Below, in pieces: positions 12,074 to 23,778 of a stretch of 64,000 bases of DNA. The stretch's first letter is position 1. The number at the start of each line of letters is the position of its first letter. The stretch comes from Pseudisothecium myosuroides (Eukaryota > Streptophyta > Bryopsida > Hypnales > Lembophyllaceae), in the NCBI GenBank assembly GCA_951799445.1, contig OX637295.1:23560001-23624000 (forward strand), read 5' to 3'. The notes beneath the pieces are model-generated. The model did no database searches. It had not been told where the DNA came from and saw only the letters and a list, made by a program, of their open reading frames with translations. Made by a program: the position numbers and the translations under genes.

Positions 12074-13254
12074 TTAAGGTAGATAAACCCAAATGTGTCA
12101 CTGACCTTAAACCACCATCTTTACTCTGTGTACATCTCCAAAATCAGTTCTGCACCCCTATGTGGAAGAAACGCTTTTAGAACCAAACTTTATTCCTTCC
12201 TAACTTTTGCATACGGTATCCAAATGCCACGTTCTCTGGTGCGTTGGAACCTCCTTCCACTTGCCAACAGGAACATATGAAAACCTGTCCAGTCTATCTC
12301 ATAATAATAACCAGGCACAGTCGTCAAAAGTGGCGGTTTGGGGTGTACCCACCTTATCTGTTTCCAGGTGGATTGATTCTTCTTGGCTCCACGTCGTCCC
12401 CAGTCTCTCTTCTCTTCTCCCAGGCCCCTCGGCCCTCGACGACGCCCCTGCCAACTGGCTGCCCACTAGTCTACTGTAGCAGTCTAGCAGTGTAGCACTA
12501 GCCTGGAATCTGACAACCTGGAAACCATGCCTTCCTTCCTTCCTTCCTTCCTTCAGGACCAACACCACTGCACTGCACTGCACTGGAGGACACCACTGCA
12601 GGACAGCACTGCAGGACCCAAAAGTTAATAAGTAATAAGCTGAAGCGAAGGACAGCAGCAGCTCAGTTCACTAAGTTACAGGCAGGAGCCAGGAGGCGGA
12701 AGGGGATTTCAGAACAGAACACCAAGGCCCGAAGTTCAGTTGACCTGGGAGGAGGAGGAGGACTCATGGTTTTCTGGGAAGGAGGGTTGACTCAAAAGAA
12801 GAAACGCAGCACACTTCGCACCAGCAAGGTATTAAAACGGTAGAAACACGCAAAACCGTCACTTTTTGCTACTGAGCCTATTTACTATTGTTAGACTGGT
12901 CAAATTTTCATATGTTCTTGTTGCCAAGTGAAAGGAGGTTCTAACGCATCAGAGAATGTGGCATTTGGATATTGTATGCAAAAGTTATTAAGGAACAAAG
13001 TTTGGTTCTATAAAATGGTTTCCTCCATATACTGTAGGTACAGAATTGATTTTGGAGATTTACAGAGATTTTATAGTATTTTGTAGTTTTGCATCAATGG
13101 CCCTTGATCCAGTGGACATTGGCTCATTGTCATGACGAACAGACACTCTATTCACGCCGGCCTTCTTCGAAGACAAGAGTTTCTATCTATCTATGTACAA
13201 AGATTTTACATGTCGGTTTAAGGTTAGTGGCACATTTGGGTGTACCTACCTTAA
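12074..13254. mobile_element. Composite-looking inverted pair of GGTRG units around a GC-rich core
   Basis: TTAA (12074-12077) is followed by GGTAGATAAACCCAAATGTG. The right end, read on the minus strand, is GGTAGGTACACCCAAATGTG preceded by TTAA (13251-13254). The outer 36 bp match at about 32 positions. The left arm (12078-12353) is the reverse complement of much of the right arm (12839-13250), for example the phrase around CATTTGGATATTGTATGC. Between them, 12354-12838 is GC-rich with a (CTTC)n run and CACTG repeats. The arrangement resembles a composite transposon or foldback element carrying a captured fragment. No transposase is seen. Confidence 0.6.
12530..12554. repeat. (CTTC)n microsatellite
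   Basis: Six uninterrupted CTTC units in the GC-rich core of the inverted pair, followed by CACTG-type short repeats at 12566-12615. Confidence 0.9.
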
Positions 13255-13918
13255 CGGTGGAAACACTCAGAACCGTCAATATAAGCATTTCAAAGCATCG
13301 CCACGGCTACTCGCCAAAGGCACTGAACACGGGCAATGGGGGCGGATTGTGGCTTACAAATTGCCCCACGGCACGCTTGCCAAGGGCAAAAATATGCCCG
13401 GCCACTTCTAAAAATGAAGAAGGCATGGGCAAATGGAGACTCTTGAATGCGGCTCACCAAGCTATTTAATAATCTTTTGAATCCCACCTTTTGAAAGCTT
13501 CTCTTCAAAAGTCAAAGAGATTCTTCTTGAAAAAATAAAACAATAAGTATAGTGCACCTTTGGGCCACTTTGCAAGTCTTCCCATGGGGCCATGACTTTT
13601 CAATCAAAATGACGGCACGCCAACCAACAAAAATTCCTCATTTGGTGCCATGGTTCAACGCATTAGCTATGGGGATGCTCTCAATATAGTATAGTTGATG
13701 GCACTTTTTTGTAAAAACAATATTTTTGTAGTACTAGCAATTGAAAATCATGAATTGTCAATTTTTTTTTAGTATAGCATGTAGTTTCTACGAATTTTTG
13801 AAGTGGCAACTCCCTAGACCACTAGAACTATCACATAGGTGGACCTAAAATTGAAATTTGACTACAAACAATAGTGTACTAATTGTAGTTAAGAAAGGTG
13901 ACAACTTCATGATACTTT
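13255..13918. other. Intergenic with a partial GGTRG-unit start
   Basis: GGTGGAAACACTCAGAACCG just after the TTAA at 13251 resembles the start of another GGTRG unit (compare 12839). The rest has short unrecognised frames and AT-rich sequence. Confidence 0.35.
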
Positions 13919-14862
13919 TAAACCCCTAAAGGATTTTGACTATGTTTTCACCAAAACCGCTCCAAAACTGCCATTTCTAATACAAGTACCAAATTTTAGA
14001 AAAAAGACTTTTTAAACACATGTAACTGTAGGATCTTGTAATATACTAGTTTAAAAAGATGTGGAAAGAAATTTAGAATTTTCCACTGTGTGGATTGCAA
14101 GATATTAGCGTTTCAATTGACTAAAATTCTTTTTTTGTCCCTGTGAAAAAAATGGGCAGCTGCACTTCACAAGGTCTTATTTGTATGAAAAAATGTCCAA
14201 AATGGTGTTTCCTCTTTGGATTCATTCTTCAAGGCAAGTTGGCTACATGCATCAAAAATTTCAGATAATTTGGAATTGTACAACATGTAGGAAAAAAATA
14301 GTAAGTAGAAAGAGGTAGAGAATGGCTCAAAATACTAAATTGTCAAGACTTTAGTTATGGAATTGAAAAATGCCAATCCCAACAGTTTGAATGTTGTAAT
14401 AAACAATCTACACCCAATGTTTCAATTTTCTTTCAAAAATGTTGAAAATTGAGTTAAATAAAGGACTTCAAAGTTTATTTTAGAGTGGAGATTCCATGAC
14501 TATCTTCAAACTAAAAACGTCCTCATAACTTTTGACTCATTAATCTAAATGGAATGATTCAAAGCTCTCCACGTATATATAAATATATAGATCCAATTTC
14601 AAGTTTTTATTTTTCAAAAAAGTGATTTTTAAAGAATTTTTTTGAGCTGCCCGGGCTACCTGCTGAATGTGGAAAATTACATATCATGCAATAACTTTTT
14701 AACCTTGTAGTCAAAAGTTATGAAAATTGTTGGGCCTTGAAGCTACACCTCGGGCACATCTTGTGTAAAAATTTCAAAGAAAAAAAAAAGAAGTTCCATT
14801 TGTAGTGACTTGCCCCAAATCGGTATGTTGTCAAAAATGGTGTTTGGTCCTTTAGGGGTTAA
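13919..14862. mobile_element. TTAA-flanked piggyBac-like MITE, about 0.94 kb
   Basis: The left end is CCCCTAAAGGATTTTGAC after a slightly decayed TTAAA. The right end is GGTCCTTTAGGGG followed by TTAA (14859-14862). The interior (ATGATTCAAAGCTCTCC, AGTCAAAAGTTATGAAAA) recurs in the copies at 21395, 34033 and 60757, and in reverse orientation at 57555. It is non-coding. Confidence 0.75.
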
Positions 14863-15394
14863 GAGTGTTCTAGCAAATTTGCATGATTCTAAATTTAGAA
14901 TCATGCAATCATGCAATTTGCTAAAACTTAAATATCAATGTTTTATATTGTATACAGTGTTTTCATACTAAATCAAATATAATGATTTTTTCCAACTTTC
15001 ATTCTACTTTCATCCTACTTTCATCCACCTTCATCCAATTTTCACCTAAATTCCATCCAAGTACTTGCACTAATTAAATAGCATTCATTCTCTAATATTA
15101 AAAACCATGTGGAGGAAAAATAAGGTGGAATACTTTGCAATGATGTATATTGACACTAAAATTAGTATAGAATATTAAAAAACTTCTAAAATATACCTAA
15201 AATATACCTATTTTATATGGAATTATCTTAAAATAGATTTAGTGTCATGCTTTATTTTATAGGGTGTTTGTAAATACCCTTTTATCTACTTGGAGTCAAA
15301 TTTACAAAAGAATGACATTTCTAAGCCCTTACATATATCTAGATGTCTTCACTATTATTAAGAAGGCAAAAAATGAGAATTTTATTGATAACGC
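14863..15394. other. AT-rich intergenic
   Basis: It includes short TTTCATCC-type tandem repeats at about 14997-15060. No gene is seen. Confidence 0.4.
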
Positions 15395-15624
15395 TTAATC
15401 CTTGAATGCCGGGCTAGTGACCGTGGAAAATCATCCCTTTTGGCACTGTATGACATCATCCACTTTGAGAAAACCAAAAGTGTTCACTAGAGGTCAAACT
15501 ATTGTTCATGATCTCTCCTTTTCACACAAAATTCTGAAGATGAATAGTTGCATTTTTGTCCTACACAAGAAATTCTCTATCATTCATCAAACGCAAAACG
15601 TCCGCCTCAATGTTTAAGGGTTAA
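15395..15624. mobile_element. Short family A MITE, 230 bp, TTAA duplication
   Basis: TTAA (15395-15398) is followed by TCCTTGAATGCCGGGCTAG and TGACCGTGGAAAATC. The end is TGTTTAAGGG followed by TTAA (15621-15624). It is the most compact and complete copy of the family also seen at 1509-2401. Confidence 0.7.
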
Positions 15625-16783
15625 ACATACTAAAAGTTGTATCATTCAAATTGCATTATAATAAATTTTGATTATTGAAAGTTCAATCAATAGTTTCTTC
15701 TACAGTATTAAACAAAACATTGACACTTTAACAACTATAAATTTATTCTAATCCAAACTTATTTTTAGCCCATCCAAATTTTTCAAAGACATTCTATGCT
15801 TGTGGAAAGACTATCTTTTACTCCGTACATGTCATTCAAACACTTCAAACCAAATGAATGTTATACTACAATATTCTCTTCACCATTCTTCTACCCCTAA
15901 TAATCCCTCTTTACAAAATAGAAGTGAAAGGTAAGTTTTCAACTAATGAAGTTGAAGGAACTAAGAAGATCAACAAATGTAACTTTACCCTAAAAATTTT
16001 AGTCCAAGAAAAAACCCAATTCAGATTACACTATATTCTATGTGGCAATAAAGGGCACAAATTTGAAGTCCTCTAAAATGTTTATCGCCACTCATTTACT
16101 AAGAACCCACATTATAACTACACTATTTCAAAGGATATACAAAAAATTATACATACAAGACATTTTGAGGCCCCCTCTCACTAAGGTAAAATGGTCCATT
16201 ATAGACAGAATGGGGAGTTTACCCTCATGTCATTGCTGGATTTTTAAAATTTTTTTCCACATAAAGGCAAGTGATAGAAATGGCAAAAGCAATTGAAATT
16301 ATGTTTTTTTGACAAAGTGTGAATTTGTTATGAATTTTTGAAGGTGAAGCCCATCGTGGCCTAAAAGAGTCTCTAGACTACCCCAAAACCAACAAAAACT
16401 ATATCCATAACAATCATCTTACTCACTTAAAGTAGTCACAATATTTTCTAACATGGAAGCCCTAAAACAATCACTTTCTACAATGAATTAGCACTAAAAA
16501 GCTCAAAGTTCCTATTGTGGTCACTAATCACTCCATTCCGATTAGCTAAGACATTGATTGTGGCCCAAATCTCATTCACTAGAAGAAAATCATAATGGGA
16601 TCATTCGTAGGTGTCTACAATGGATCTTCTATCCGTAATGGGCTGTTTTACCTTACACACTCCTACTTCTAAAGGCTTCTTCAAAGACAAACCATCAAGC
16701 TTGTGGTCTCAAGGCTATGTGTAAATAGAGCCTAATCATACACAAATATTTTCATGAAGACTACTATGCCTTGGCCATTGCTA
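15625..16783. other. AT-rich intergenic
   Basis: No supported gene. Short frames at 15858-16296 have no recognisable protein. CACTAGAAGAAAA at 16577 resembles a CACTA end, but I found no partner. Confidence 0.4.
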
Positions 16784-16989
16784 CAGTAGAACCTCTTACT
16801 GCATACTCTCTTAATACATAAATATGCAATAAGAGAGTTAGTGGGTGGACCCAATTTAATATTACTTCTTCTAGAAAGGAGTGTAATTAGAAGCCACGTT
16901 AACTAGGTGCCATTACTACACCTGTATAACTACATAAAACCTCTCTTAGTGCATAATCCCGACACTATACACTAAGACAGGTTCTACTA
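16784..16989. mobile_element. Mariner-like MITE, TA target
   Basis: The left end CAGTAGAACCTCTTA follows TA (16782-16783). The right end reads AGGTTCTACTA followed by TA (16990-16991). CAGTARAACCTCT-type ends with TA duplications are a known plant mariner-like MITE type. The interior has further inverted segments (TAAGAGAG). Length is about 206 bp. Confidence 0.6.
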
Positions 16990-16991
16990 TA

Positions 16992-17420
16992 CAACCAAAA
17001 TAAAAATAAAAATTTAATTCATAAAACTTCAAAATTCAATATCTTTCACACCCAAAGTCCAAACACCACAAAACAAAGTCTATGAACCCTTGAAGAGAGC
17101 TTTCCAATGGTGCCAAGAACACAATTGAGGGATGCACATTATACAATCCAAGAGATCTCACTATAACAAACAAACAAAACAAACAACCTCGTTTAACGTA
17201 TAGACTAGTGTGCATTGTACCATTGCCAAAACCAAAATAAAAGTAAAAGAAAATTTTTAATTCATAAAAATTTGGAAATTGAATGACTTTTCAAACTGTA
17301 GGTCCAAAAGCCATGACACAAAGCCCGTACACCCATACTCAATGAGGCTTTCCGACTAACCCAAGAACACGACCGGGGGACGCACAGTGCCAGAGATCCC
17401 ACCGTAACAAACAAAACAAT
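16992..17420. repeat. Diverged tandem duplication downstream of CTNNBL1
   Basis: About 16992-17190 and 17225-17420 share the same order of landmarks: CCAAAATAAAA, TTTAATTCATAAAA, GTCCAAA..CC, AAGAACAC, GAGATC, and AACAAACAAAAC-like text. The period is about 235 bp and the copies are strongly diverged. Confidence 0.6.
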
Positions 17421-18088
17421 AATCAAAGGAATGGATAGATGGTTAAATATTACCTGATCAAGAATGTTATGCAATGCACCTTATCTGTAGAGGCTTGTAA
17501 CATCTTGAAATGAACCACGGTGCCCTAAATCTTGGGAATCCATGACACATTCTTTATACCGGAATAAAGAAAAAACAAGAATCAAGTTGAGGGATGCAAT
17601 TAACCATGGTTTGCATGTGAATGGCTGCAGAACCAATGTGGAACCGTACTTTCAGTGCAGTATCTGTAAATAGAAAGGGTGCAGTTATTCAATGGCCAAA
17701 GAATGTTAGACCTGAGGTGTATGAAAGTTTCAAAGATTCAGAAGGAGGAAATCATTAGTTTCACTCATTTCTTGCATTTGGGATCTCTATGTTCCGAAAT
17801 GTCCGGCACACCTTAATTTGGGTTTATTTTGCTAAACCTTGCTCAGCGAGAAGACAGTAGACTAAGTTAAGGTCAAGATAACACTCTTTTACCGGTTGAA
17901 ACACACATCAATCAAACAGGAAATTCCAGAAGAAAAGAATGCATCTGCAGTTAACTCAAAACCCCGCAGAAAATGAAATACTTGAAAACCTATCTCACAG
18001 CTCTTGATGAGAAGGGAAGATAAATGTACAATGACCTGAATTCTACAAAACCTTAGAATACATAGTGTTGGACTGTTTCCAGACCTCG
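17421..18088. other. Region 3' of CTNNBL1, probable 3' UTR and intergenic
   Basis: No reading frame is supported. The part nearest 18088 is likely the transcribed 3' UTR of the minus-strand gene, but I could not fix a polyadenylation site. Confidence 0.35.
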
Positions 18089-21000
18089 TCACATCGAACT
18101 GATTAGCCTCTGAATCTTGCCTCGTCGCTTGTCTCGCTCTTCTGCTCCCTCCATATCTCCTATGTTGTCGTGGTACTCCTGTATCATCCAAAGTTTATGA
18201 TTTAGCGAGTCTTCAGTCATTGAAGTACCGAATACGATAGGTCGTGGATTAAAATTTACCATTATTCCTACTACGCTTCCAAGCTCTTGCATTAAAGTCA
18301 AGCTACCAAATGCTTCAGGATGTAACGACATTGCTCTCAGCCTAACCTGTAAAACGGCTTTAATATCATCCCTTGAAAGTCGACGCTGTTTCAACAATAG
18401 TCCTAGGCGTTCTCGCATGCCAGCATTTCTGAGGGACGCGGCAACGGTCAGACCATGTAAAAGCTGAAATATGAAAGGCATATCAGACAACCGCAGGCAT
18501 GAGAGAAGGTACAAATGCAGATTACTTACTCTGACGCCCATATATGTGCCATTACAAGAGCAAGCAGCTGCAGTACAACAAAGAATGATTAGAATGAATG
18601 CTAGAGAATTGCAGATAGCAAAGTTTGGATCACAAGGAGAAAAACCAATGATTCAAACTTTGGCCAATACATGTAAGACTGCGAAAAGACAGCTGCAGGG
18701 ACCTAGTCACCAAAGAAACAGATGAGTCGAGTATTTCACTACAGGAAATGTAGCTTACCTGCAGAGTGTAAAGGCCTGCCTCCAATTTAGCAAGATATTT
18801 CTCATCCTCATCCATCTGCACAATGGATTGACATGTGGCCAGTCAATTACAAATGACAAGGAAAAAGCATTGCTCACGACAAAACTAGACGTCGACAGTT
18901 CCCAAGAGGATCCACTGTACTCTCAGGAAATAAAGAAGGATGTTGATACTGATATTTACATACTCCAACAAAACATCTAACAAACTAACCATGGAATACA
19001 TGGAGAATATAGCAATAACAAACCTCGGTGTCTTCATCAGCATTGAGCTCATCAAGCCTTTTTGACTCCGCTTTGACGCGATCAGCATATCTACTCCCCC
19101 ATTAATTACAGAACCAGCAACCAATAAGTCAACAACTACTAGGCGTCAAGAAGGGCCTATGATATGTTCGTATTTATTTGATAACAGACGTATAGGCAGA
19201 CGTTCAAAGCAGCCTTGGCCGCAAAGAGATGCTTAGAAGCCCATGGATTACCATTCAAGTTCGTACTGCATTATCTCATCGGCAAAAGTACAGAATGCAA
19301 ACGAACTCACTCGCTTACCTAAGATAAAGCTCCATCAGCCGGTCAATCTTTTCAAATTCATTTTCGATGAACTTGCTCAATAACCGTTCTCGTCTTGAAC
19401 CCCGAGAGGTCAGACCACCTGCGAAAACAACGTGCAACATACTTATGAGAACTATTGATTACAGTTGCTCATCATCGATCTCAAGAAGTCATAGACAATT
19501 ATCACCAACAAGTCAGACAAGGACCTGTCTTTAGAGAAAACAGAGATGACAGAGAAGGAAAAATAAAATAAAATAAAATATTAAAATATTAAAAAATCGA
19601 GAACACTGACATGCCATCCTTGTAGAACAAAAAAACACCAATAATCATTAGAGCATTCTCACCAAAAAGAGAAGAAATTATTGAGATCACACGCTCCTCA
19701 ATCTCCTCCTGATTTCTGTCGCCTCTGTGTTTTCCTTTCACAGGTATCTGACAAAACTCAAACGCTAAGCATGAGAGACAATGCACCCTGATGCAAGGAC
19801 CCCGGTTATCCACCCCCATCCTCCTGCTCACTATGAAATATCTGTACGTCATATCTAAAGGTCCAACACAATTCAGAACGTTCAAATGATCGGAAGTATC
19901 ACCCAGCTTATGCACGATTCATTGCTGTTCATGAAAACAGAACCGAAAAGCAAGCCTCTACGACTCAGATCGAGATGAACAGGCAGAACTTCTCTCCAGG
20001 ACAAACTTGTCTTCCAAAATAGAAGGCTGAGCAAGTACCTTCCCCATGAAAGCGGCGAAGAGCGTTTTCAGCCCCAAGACATCGACAAACCGTTCGCAGG
20101 CGGCCGGGCACCTTGTCATGGCGAAGTCTAGTGCCTTCATAGCAGCCCCATACGCAAGCCTCTTTTGCTTCATAATAATAATCATAAGTTCCACGCCTTC
20201 CGCTTTCACAAACCGGTCCTTATTATCCATCGGCATTACCACACTACAAAGACTATTAAACAAGTTTTCAAGCATCTCTTCTTCTTCCGCAGTCTTGGGG
20301 TCCCTCGACTTATAAAACGCTACAGCTTGTAGTAACGTGTCCACACCATTGAGCTGTCCCAACCGCTTCTGATTCGCCACGCTGCTTTGCAGCAAAATGG
20401 CCAAAATCTCACTCGCATAAAACTTGTTACTATCAAACTCCCGCTGCTTGATTCGGTTCAAAATCCATCTCAAGAGCTTCGTCCTCTCACACACAAGCTC
20501 GGAGACCGCAGGTTTCACTTCCGTCATGTTCTCGACGATGGACAGGGTGTTAAAAACGGCTGCCGCCTCGTCGCTGTCGGTCTCATCCATCCGGGAGAGG
20601 TTCTGCACCAGAAGCTCCAAAGCATTGTTCTCAATGAGCGCATCGACCAAGACTAAGGCCGGCTCATCACTCTCTCCAATCACATCCTCATCCGTCAAAT
20701 CGCTAATCAACGTGACCACGGACATTGCGATATCCGTATTGTCGTGGCTCAGCAACCCTAAAACCGACGGGACCGACCCGAGACGGACGAGCTCCGGGTA
20801 CAGGTCGGGATTGGCTGCCAAAGCATGCAATTTCTTCACCTCTTCGTCGAGATCCACTTCCGACTCCATAAACTTCTCAGGCTGATCGACGAATTTCATA
20901 CGCGCCTCCAGATTGTCGCGCAGCTTGCGTTCGAATCCAAGAACGAGCTTCTTCAAACGGCGCACGTCCATGACCTCCACCACGTCACCCGGAACTTCCA

Positions 21001-21121
21001 GCTGCATGGCCAGGTCTGCGCCGTCGAGGTTGCTGTTATTACTCCCATTGGCAATCGCGCCATTGAGAACTCCATCGGCGTAGTCGCGTTTGCGCTTGTT
21101 GTTGCCCTGCAGCGACGCCAT
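18089..21121 (-). CDS. CTNNBL1: Beta-catenin-like protein 1 (CTNNBL1), seven coding exons
   Basis: This is an armadillo-repeat nuclear protein that in animals associates with the Prp19/CDC5L part of the spliceosome. Coding exons by splice sites and family similarity are 21121-20039, 19747-19663, 19418-19319, 19090-19024, 18815-18759, 18463-18347 and 18178-18089. All introns are GT-AG and the frame is kept throughout. The sum is 1599 nt, 532 aa, close to the human length of about 563. The first exon encodes 361 residues, including a basic KRKR nuclear-localisation-type motif at residues 9-12 and the main armadillo helices. Later exons carry family landmarks: DRLMELYLR (end of exon 3), LAKLEAGLYTLQ (exon 5) and EYHDNIGDMEG (last exon). 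The start is the first ATG of the long exon (MASLQGNNKRKR). The gene is divergent from MRE11. Confidence 0.93.
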
Positions 21122-21286
21122 GGCTGTGCCTCAAGCTCCTCACTCCAAGAACTCCACAGCTAATAAGTTAAGAAAAACATTCGACGGGAAAAGAGAAAGG
21201 AACAAGAACAATCAAGGCTTGGCATCGTGCAACCGATTCGGCAGGAAAACACTGACTGCTCTCGGAAAACTCACACAGACGCAGAA

Positions 21287-21295
21287 TTAGGGTTT
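21287..21295 (-). promoter_or_regulatory. Telo-box upstream of CTNNBL1
   Basis: AAACCCTAA on the minus strand, about 165 bases upstream of the CTNNBL1 start codon. The motif is common near transcription starts of plant housekeeping genes. Its role here is inferred. Confidence 0.45.
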
Positions 21296-21394
21296 GGTGC
21301 ACACTGCAGCGTCGACATTGGCAAGGGACAACGAAAAAGCGAAAGGTCTGGGTTGATCGGACTGAAAAAGTAAAAGCTTAGGACCTCACCTTGA

Positions 21395-22826
21395 GCGTTT
21401 TGGGGCACATGTAAGTTAACCCTTAAAGGACCATAAGGCCACCATGTGGCTTTAACAACTACATTTGTAGAAAATTTGATATGTTAACCTCACTAACAGT
21501 TTGTGAACAACAAAAAAACCTAGATAATTTTTTTTGCTAAATTTGTTGATGCAACCTGATTGAAAAATGATCAAGTGTGTGATTTTTGGTGAATTTTTTG
21601 AGATTGGAAAAAAGGCTCCGGGCCGTCACTTTACATCTTCATATCTTTTTTTCTACAACTCAAAAATAATTGAAAAAAATTACTATTCAATATCACGATG
21701 ATATGTACTTGTGGAAAAAAAAATTAGAGTTTTTTGAGCATTTTTGAGCATTCCCATTTCAACATTCTCATTTTAGCATATGTACAAATTATATTGCTTA
21801 ACCAAAAATCTTTTAACAATCTTGTCAAAGGTGACATTTTCTCAAAAATTGTGCAATTTTGTTGATTTTTTTTCCACAGGAAATCTACATTAGTCTTCTT
21901 TCATTTCAATGGTGGCGGTCATCAAAATTATTCCACACAAATGAGGAATTATGATTGTTACAAGAGCTAATTAAAAAATCAAAAGCTATGCTCAAATACC
22001 CTTGGTCCTTTAAGGTTAACCAAAGGATCTTATAGTAAGCTAATTTGAAAAAAAATGCAAAAATTTCAGACATTTCCATTGTGAAGATTGCAAGATGAAT
22101 TGACAAAAATCCTTTTCTGGACCTACAAAAATACGGGTAGCTACAGTTCATAAGGTTACATTTGTATGAAAAAAGGTTCAAAATGGCGGTTACTCTTTGA
22201 ATTCATTTTTTAAGGCAAGTTGGCTAAATGCTTGAAGAATTTCAGACCATTTGGAATTGTACAACATATAGGAAAAAAATAGTAAGTAGAAAGATGGAGA
22301 AAATGATTTAGAATACTAAATTGTCAAGAATTTAGTTATGGAATTGAAAAATGCCAATCCTAATGGTTGTAATAAACAATCTACACCCAATGATTTTATT
22401 TTTTTTCAAAAATATTGAAAATTGAATTAAATAAAGGACTTCAAAAAATTAATTTTAGAGTGGAGATTCCATAATTTCCTGCAAACTAAAATTCATAACT
22501 TTTAGCTCATTAATCAAAATAGAATAATTCAAAGCTTTCCACACATATGTAAAGCTAAAAAACCAATTTCAAATTTTTATTTCTTCATAAAGTGATTTTC
22601 AAAGATTTTTTTGAGCTGCCCAAAGGTCAATGAAAATTACATTATATACAATAACTTTTTGACCATGTAGTCAAAAGTTATGAAAAATTGTTGCGCCTTA
22701 AAGCAAAACTCCTCGGGCACATGTTGTGTGAAAATTTCAAAAAAAAAAAATATAATTTCCTTTTGTAGTGAGCCCCCCAAAATTGCTATGTTGCCAAAAA
22801 ATGTTGTTTTGGTCCTTCCTTCAGGA
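21395..22826. mobile_element. TTAA-family MITE copy, host of a nested insertion
   Basis: 22020-22826 aligns along its length with 14027-14855 (GATTGCAAGAT, GGAATTGTACAACAT, TAGTCAAAAGTTATG, TTTGGTCCTT). The matching sequence continues to the left of the nested element, near GGCACATGTAAG (compare ACATGTAAC at 14020). The right end is decayed (GGTCCTTCCTTCAGGA). It fills most of the CTNNBL1-MRE11 intergenic space. Confidence 0.65.
21416..22019. mobile_element. TTAA-flanked MITE nested in a related MITE, 604 bp
   Basis: TTAA (21416-21419) is followed by CCCTTAAAGGACCATAAGG. The right end is CCCTTGGTCCTTTAAGG followed by TTAA (22016-22019). The flanks are parts of one older element, so the paralogue at 14020 approximates the empty site. 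This supports insertion at TTAA. Confidence 0.8.
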
Positions 22827-23180
22827 GAAAACGTTATCATTTTTTGGATATATATAAATAATATTAGAGCAATAAATAAATTTTCATCCGTAAATCTACA
22901 TATATTTGTGGACGTAAATGGCTTGACCACTCCAATTACAATTGCAAGTTACACAACTCTGAATTCCCAACAATGAAGAGATTGCCCAAGATAAAGGCCC
23001 ACCTAATGATGGATGAAATATCTGATCGATGAATGAAAAACCCGTAATCACCGATTACTCGGATTAGGAGGGGATTACGGGAAATAATCCTCACGCAAAA
23101 TGAACGCGGGGGTTTACGTTTTACTGGACCCCTTAAACATTCTTCGGCTGCGTCGTTGTTGTCGGCGTTTCTTCTCCGGC
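22827..23180. promoter_or_regulatory. Probable MRE11 promoter and 5' leader
   Basis: This is the DNA between the last transposon copy and the inferred MRE11 5' UTR. From about 23085 the composition becomes GC-richer, consistent with a leader. No TATA box could be fixed and the transcription start is unknown. Confidence 0.35.
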
Positions 23181-23778
23181 ATGGTTCAAGCTTTCGCAAC
23201 TCCAACACCAGCATCGTCATGTGCGTTTCTTTCTTCTCTCTTACTCATTTTTTTCATTCCATTCCATCAATCAGCTCCAAATTACGGTGGTTTGTTTGAA
23301 TTTGAAAATTGCTCATGCGGATTAGTTCTTTGCGGATGGATTGTCGGGATTCATTGCATTCCTGGTTGCTGTTGTTGCCTTCTTCTTGATGCCGGCATTT
23401 TGAAGGAAAGCAGCAGTGTATCGTTGAATCTTTAGAACAGCGAAGAGAATGCAACTGTGGGGAGAGTCTTTGTTGGATCGTCTGAATACTTGGAGTCTAC
23501 GTTTGGTGGTTAAATGTAGGGTTCTGGTTCCGAATCCATTTCGTTACTCTTTTCAAACTTCGAAGATTTGTCTAAGTTAGTTTCTCTTGGCGAGGGTTTA
23601 GGGTTTATGAATACTATGCTTCGAATAGTGCGTCATTTTTTATGTGAAGAGGTGTGAACTTTGTCCTTCCGAGATGACATGCATGTTCATTATCGGTATT
23701 TACAAAATATTTATCTTTTGTGCAGGGCGGCCGACATCGACACTCTGCGCGTTCTGGTCGCGACTGATTGTCATGTAG
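23181..23778 (+). other. Upstream ORF overlapping the MRE11 start (spliced)
   Basis: An ATG at 23181 in the inferred first exon opens a frame that, after removal of intron 1 (23221-23725), runs about 30 codons to TAG at 23776-23778. This is out of frame with MRE11 and overlaps its start. An in-frame ATG also exists at 23100. If this exon is translated, the frame could dampen MRE11 translation. Its existence depends on the inferred intron 1. Confidence 0.4.

Noticed and set aside
16577..16680. CACTA element starting at CACTAGAAGAAAA
   Set aside because: No matching complementary end with a 3-bp duplication was found within reach.
20046..21163. Plus-strand frames of 89-153 codons opposite CTNNBL1 exon 1
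   Set aside because: They are shadows of the 361-codon minus-strand exon, which carries clear family similarity.
23661..23725. N-terminal extension of MRE11 from the ATG at 23661
   Set aside because: The extension is low-complexity AT-rich sequence ending in a typical acceptor (TTTTGTGCAG). It matches no MRE11 N-terminus and is read as the end of intron 1.
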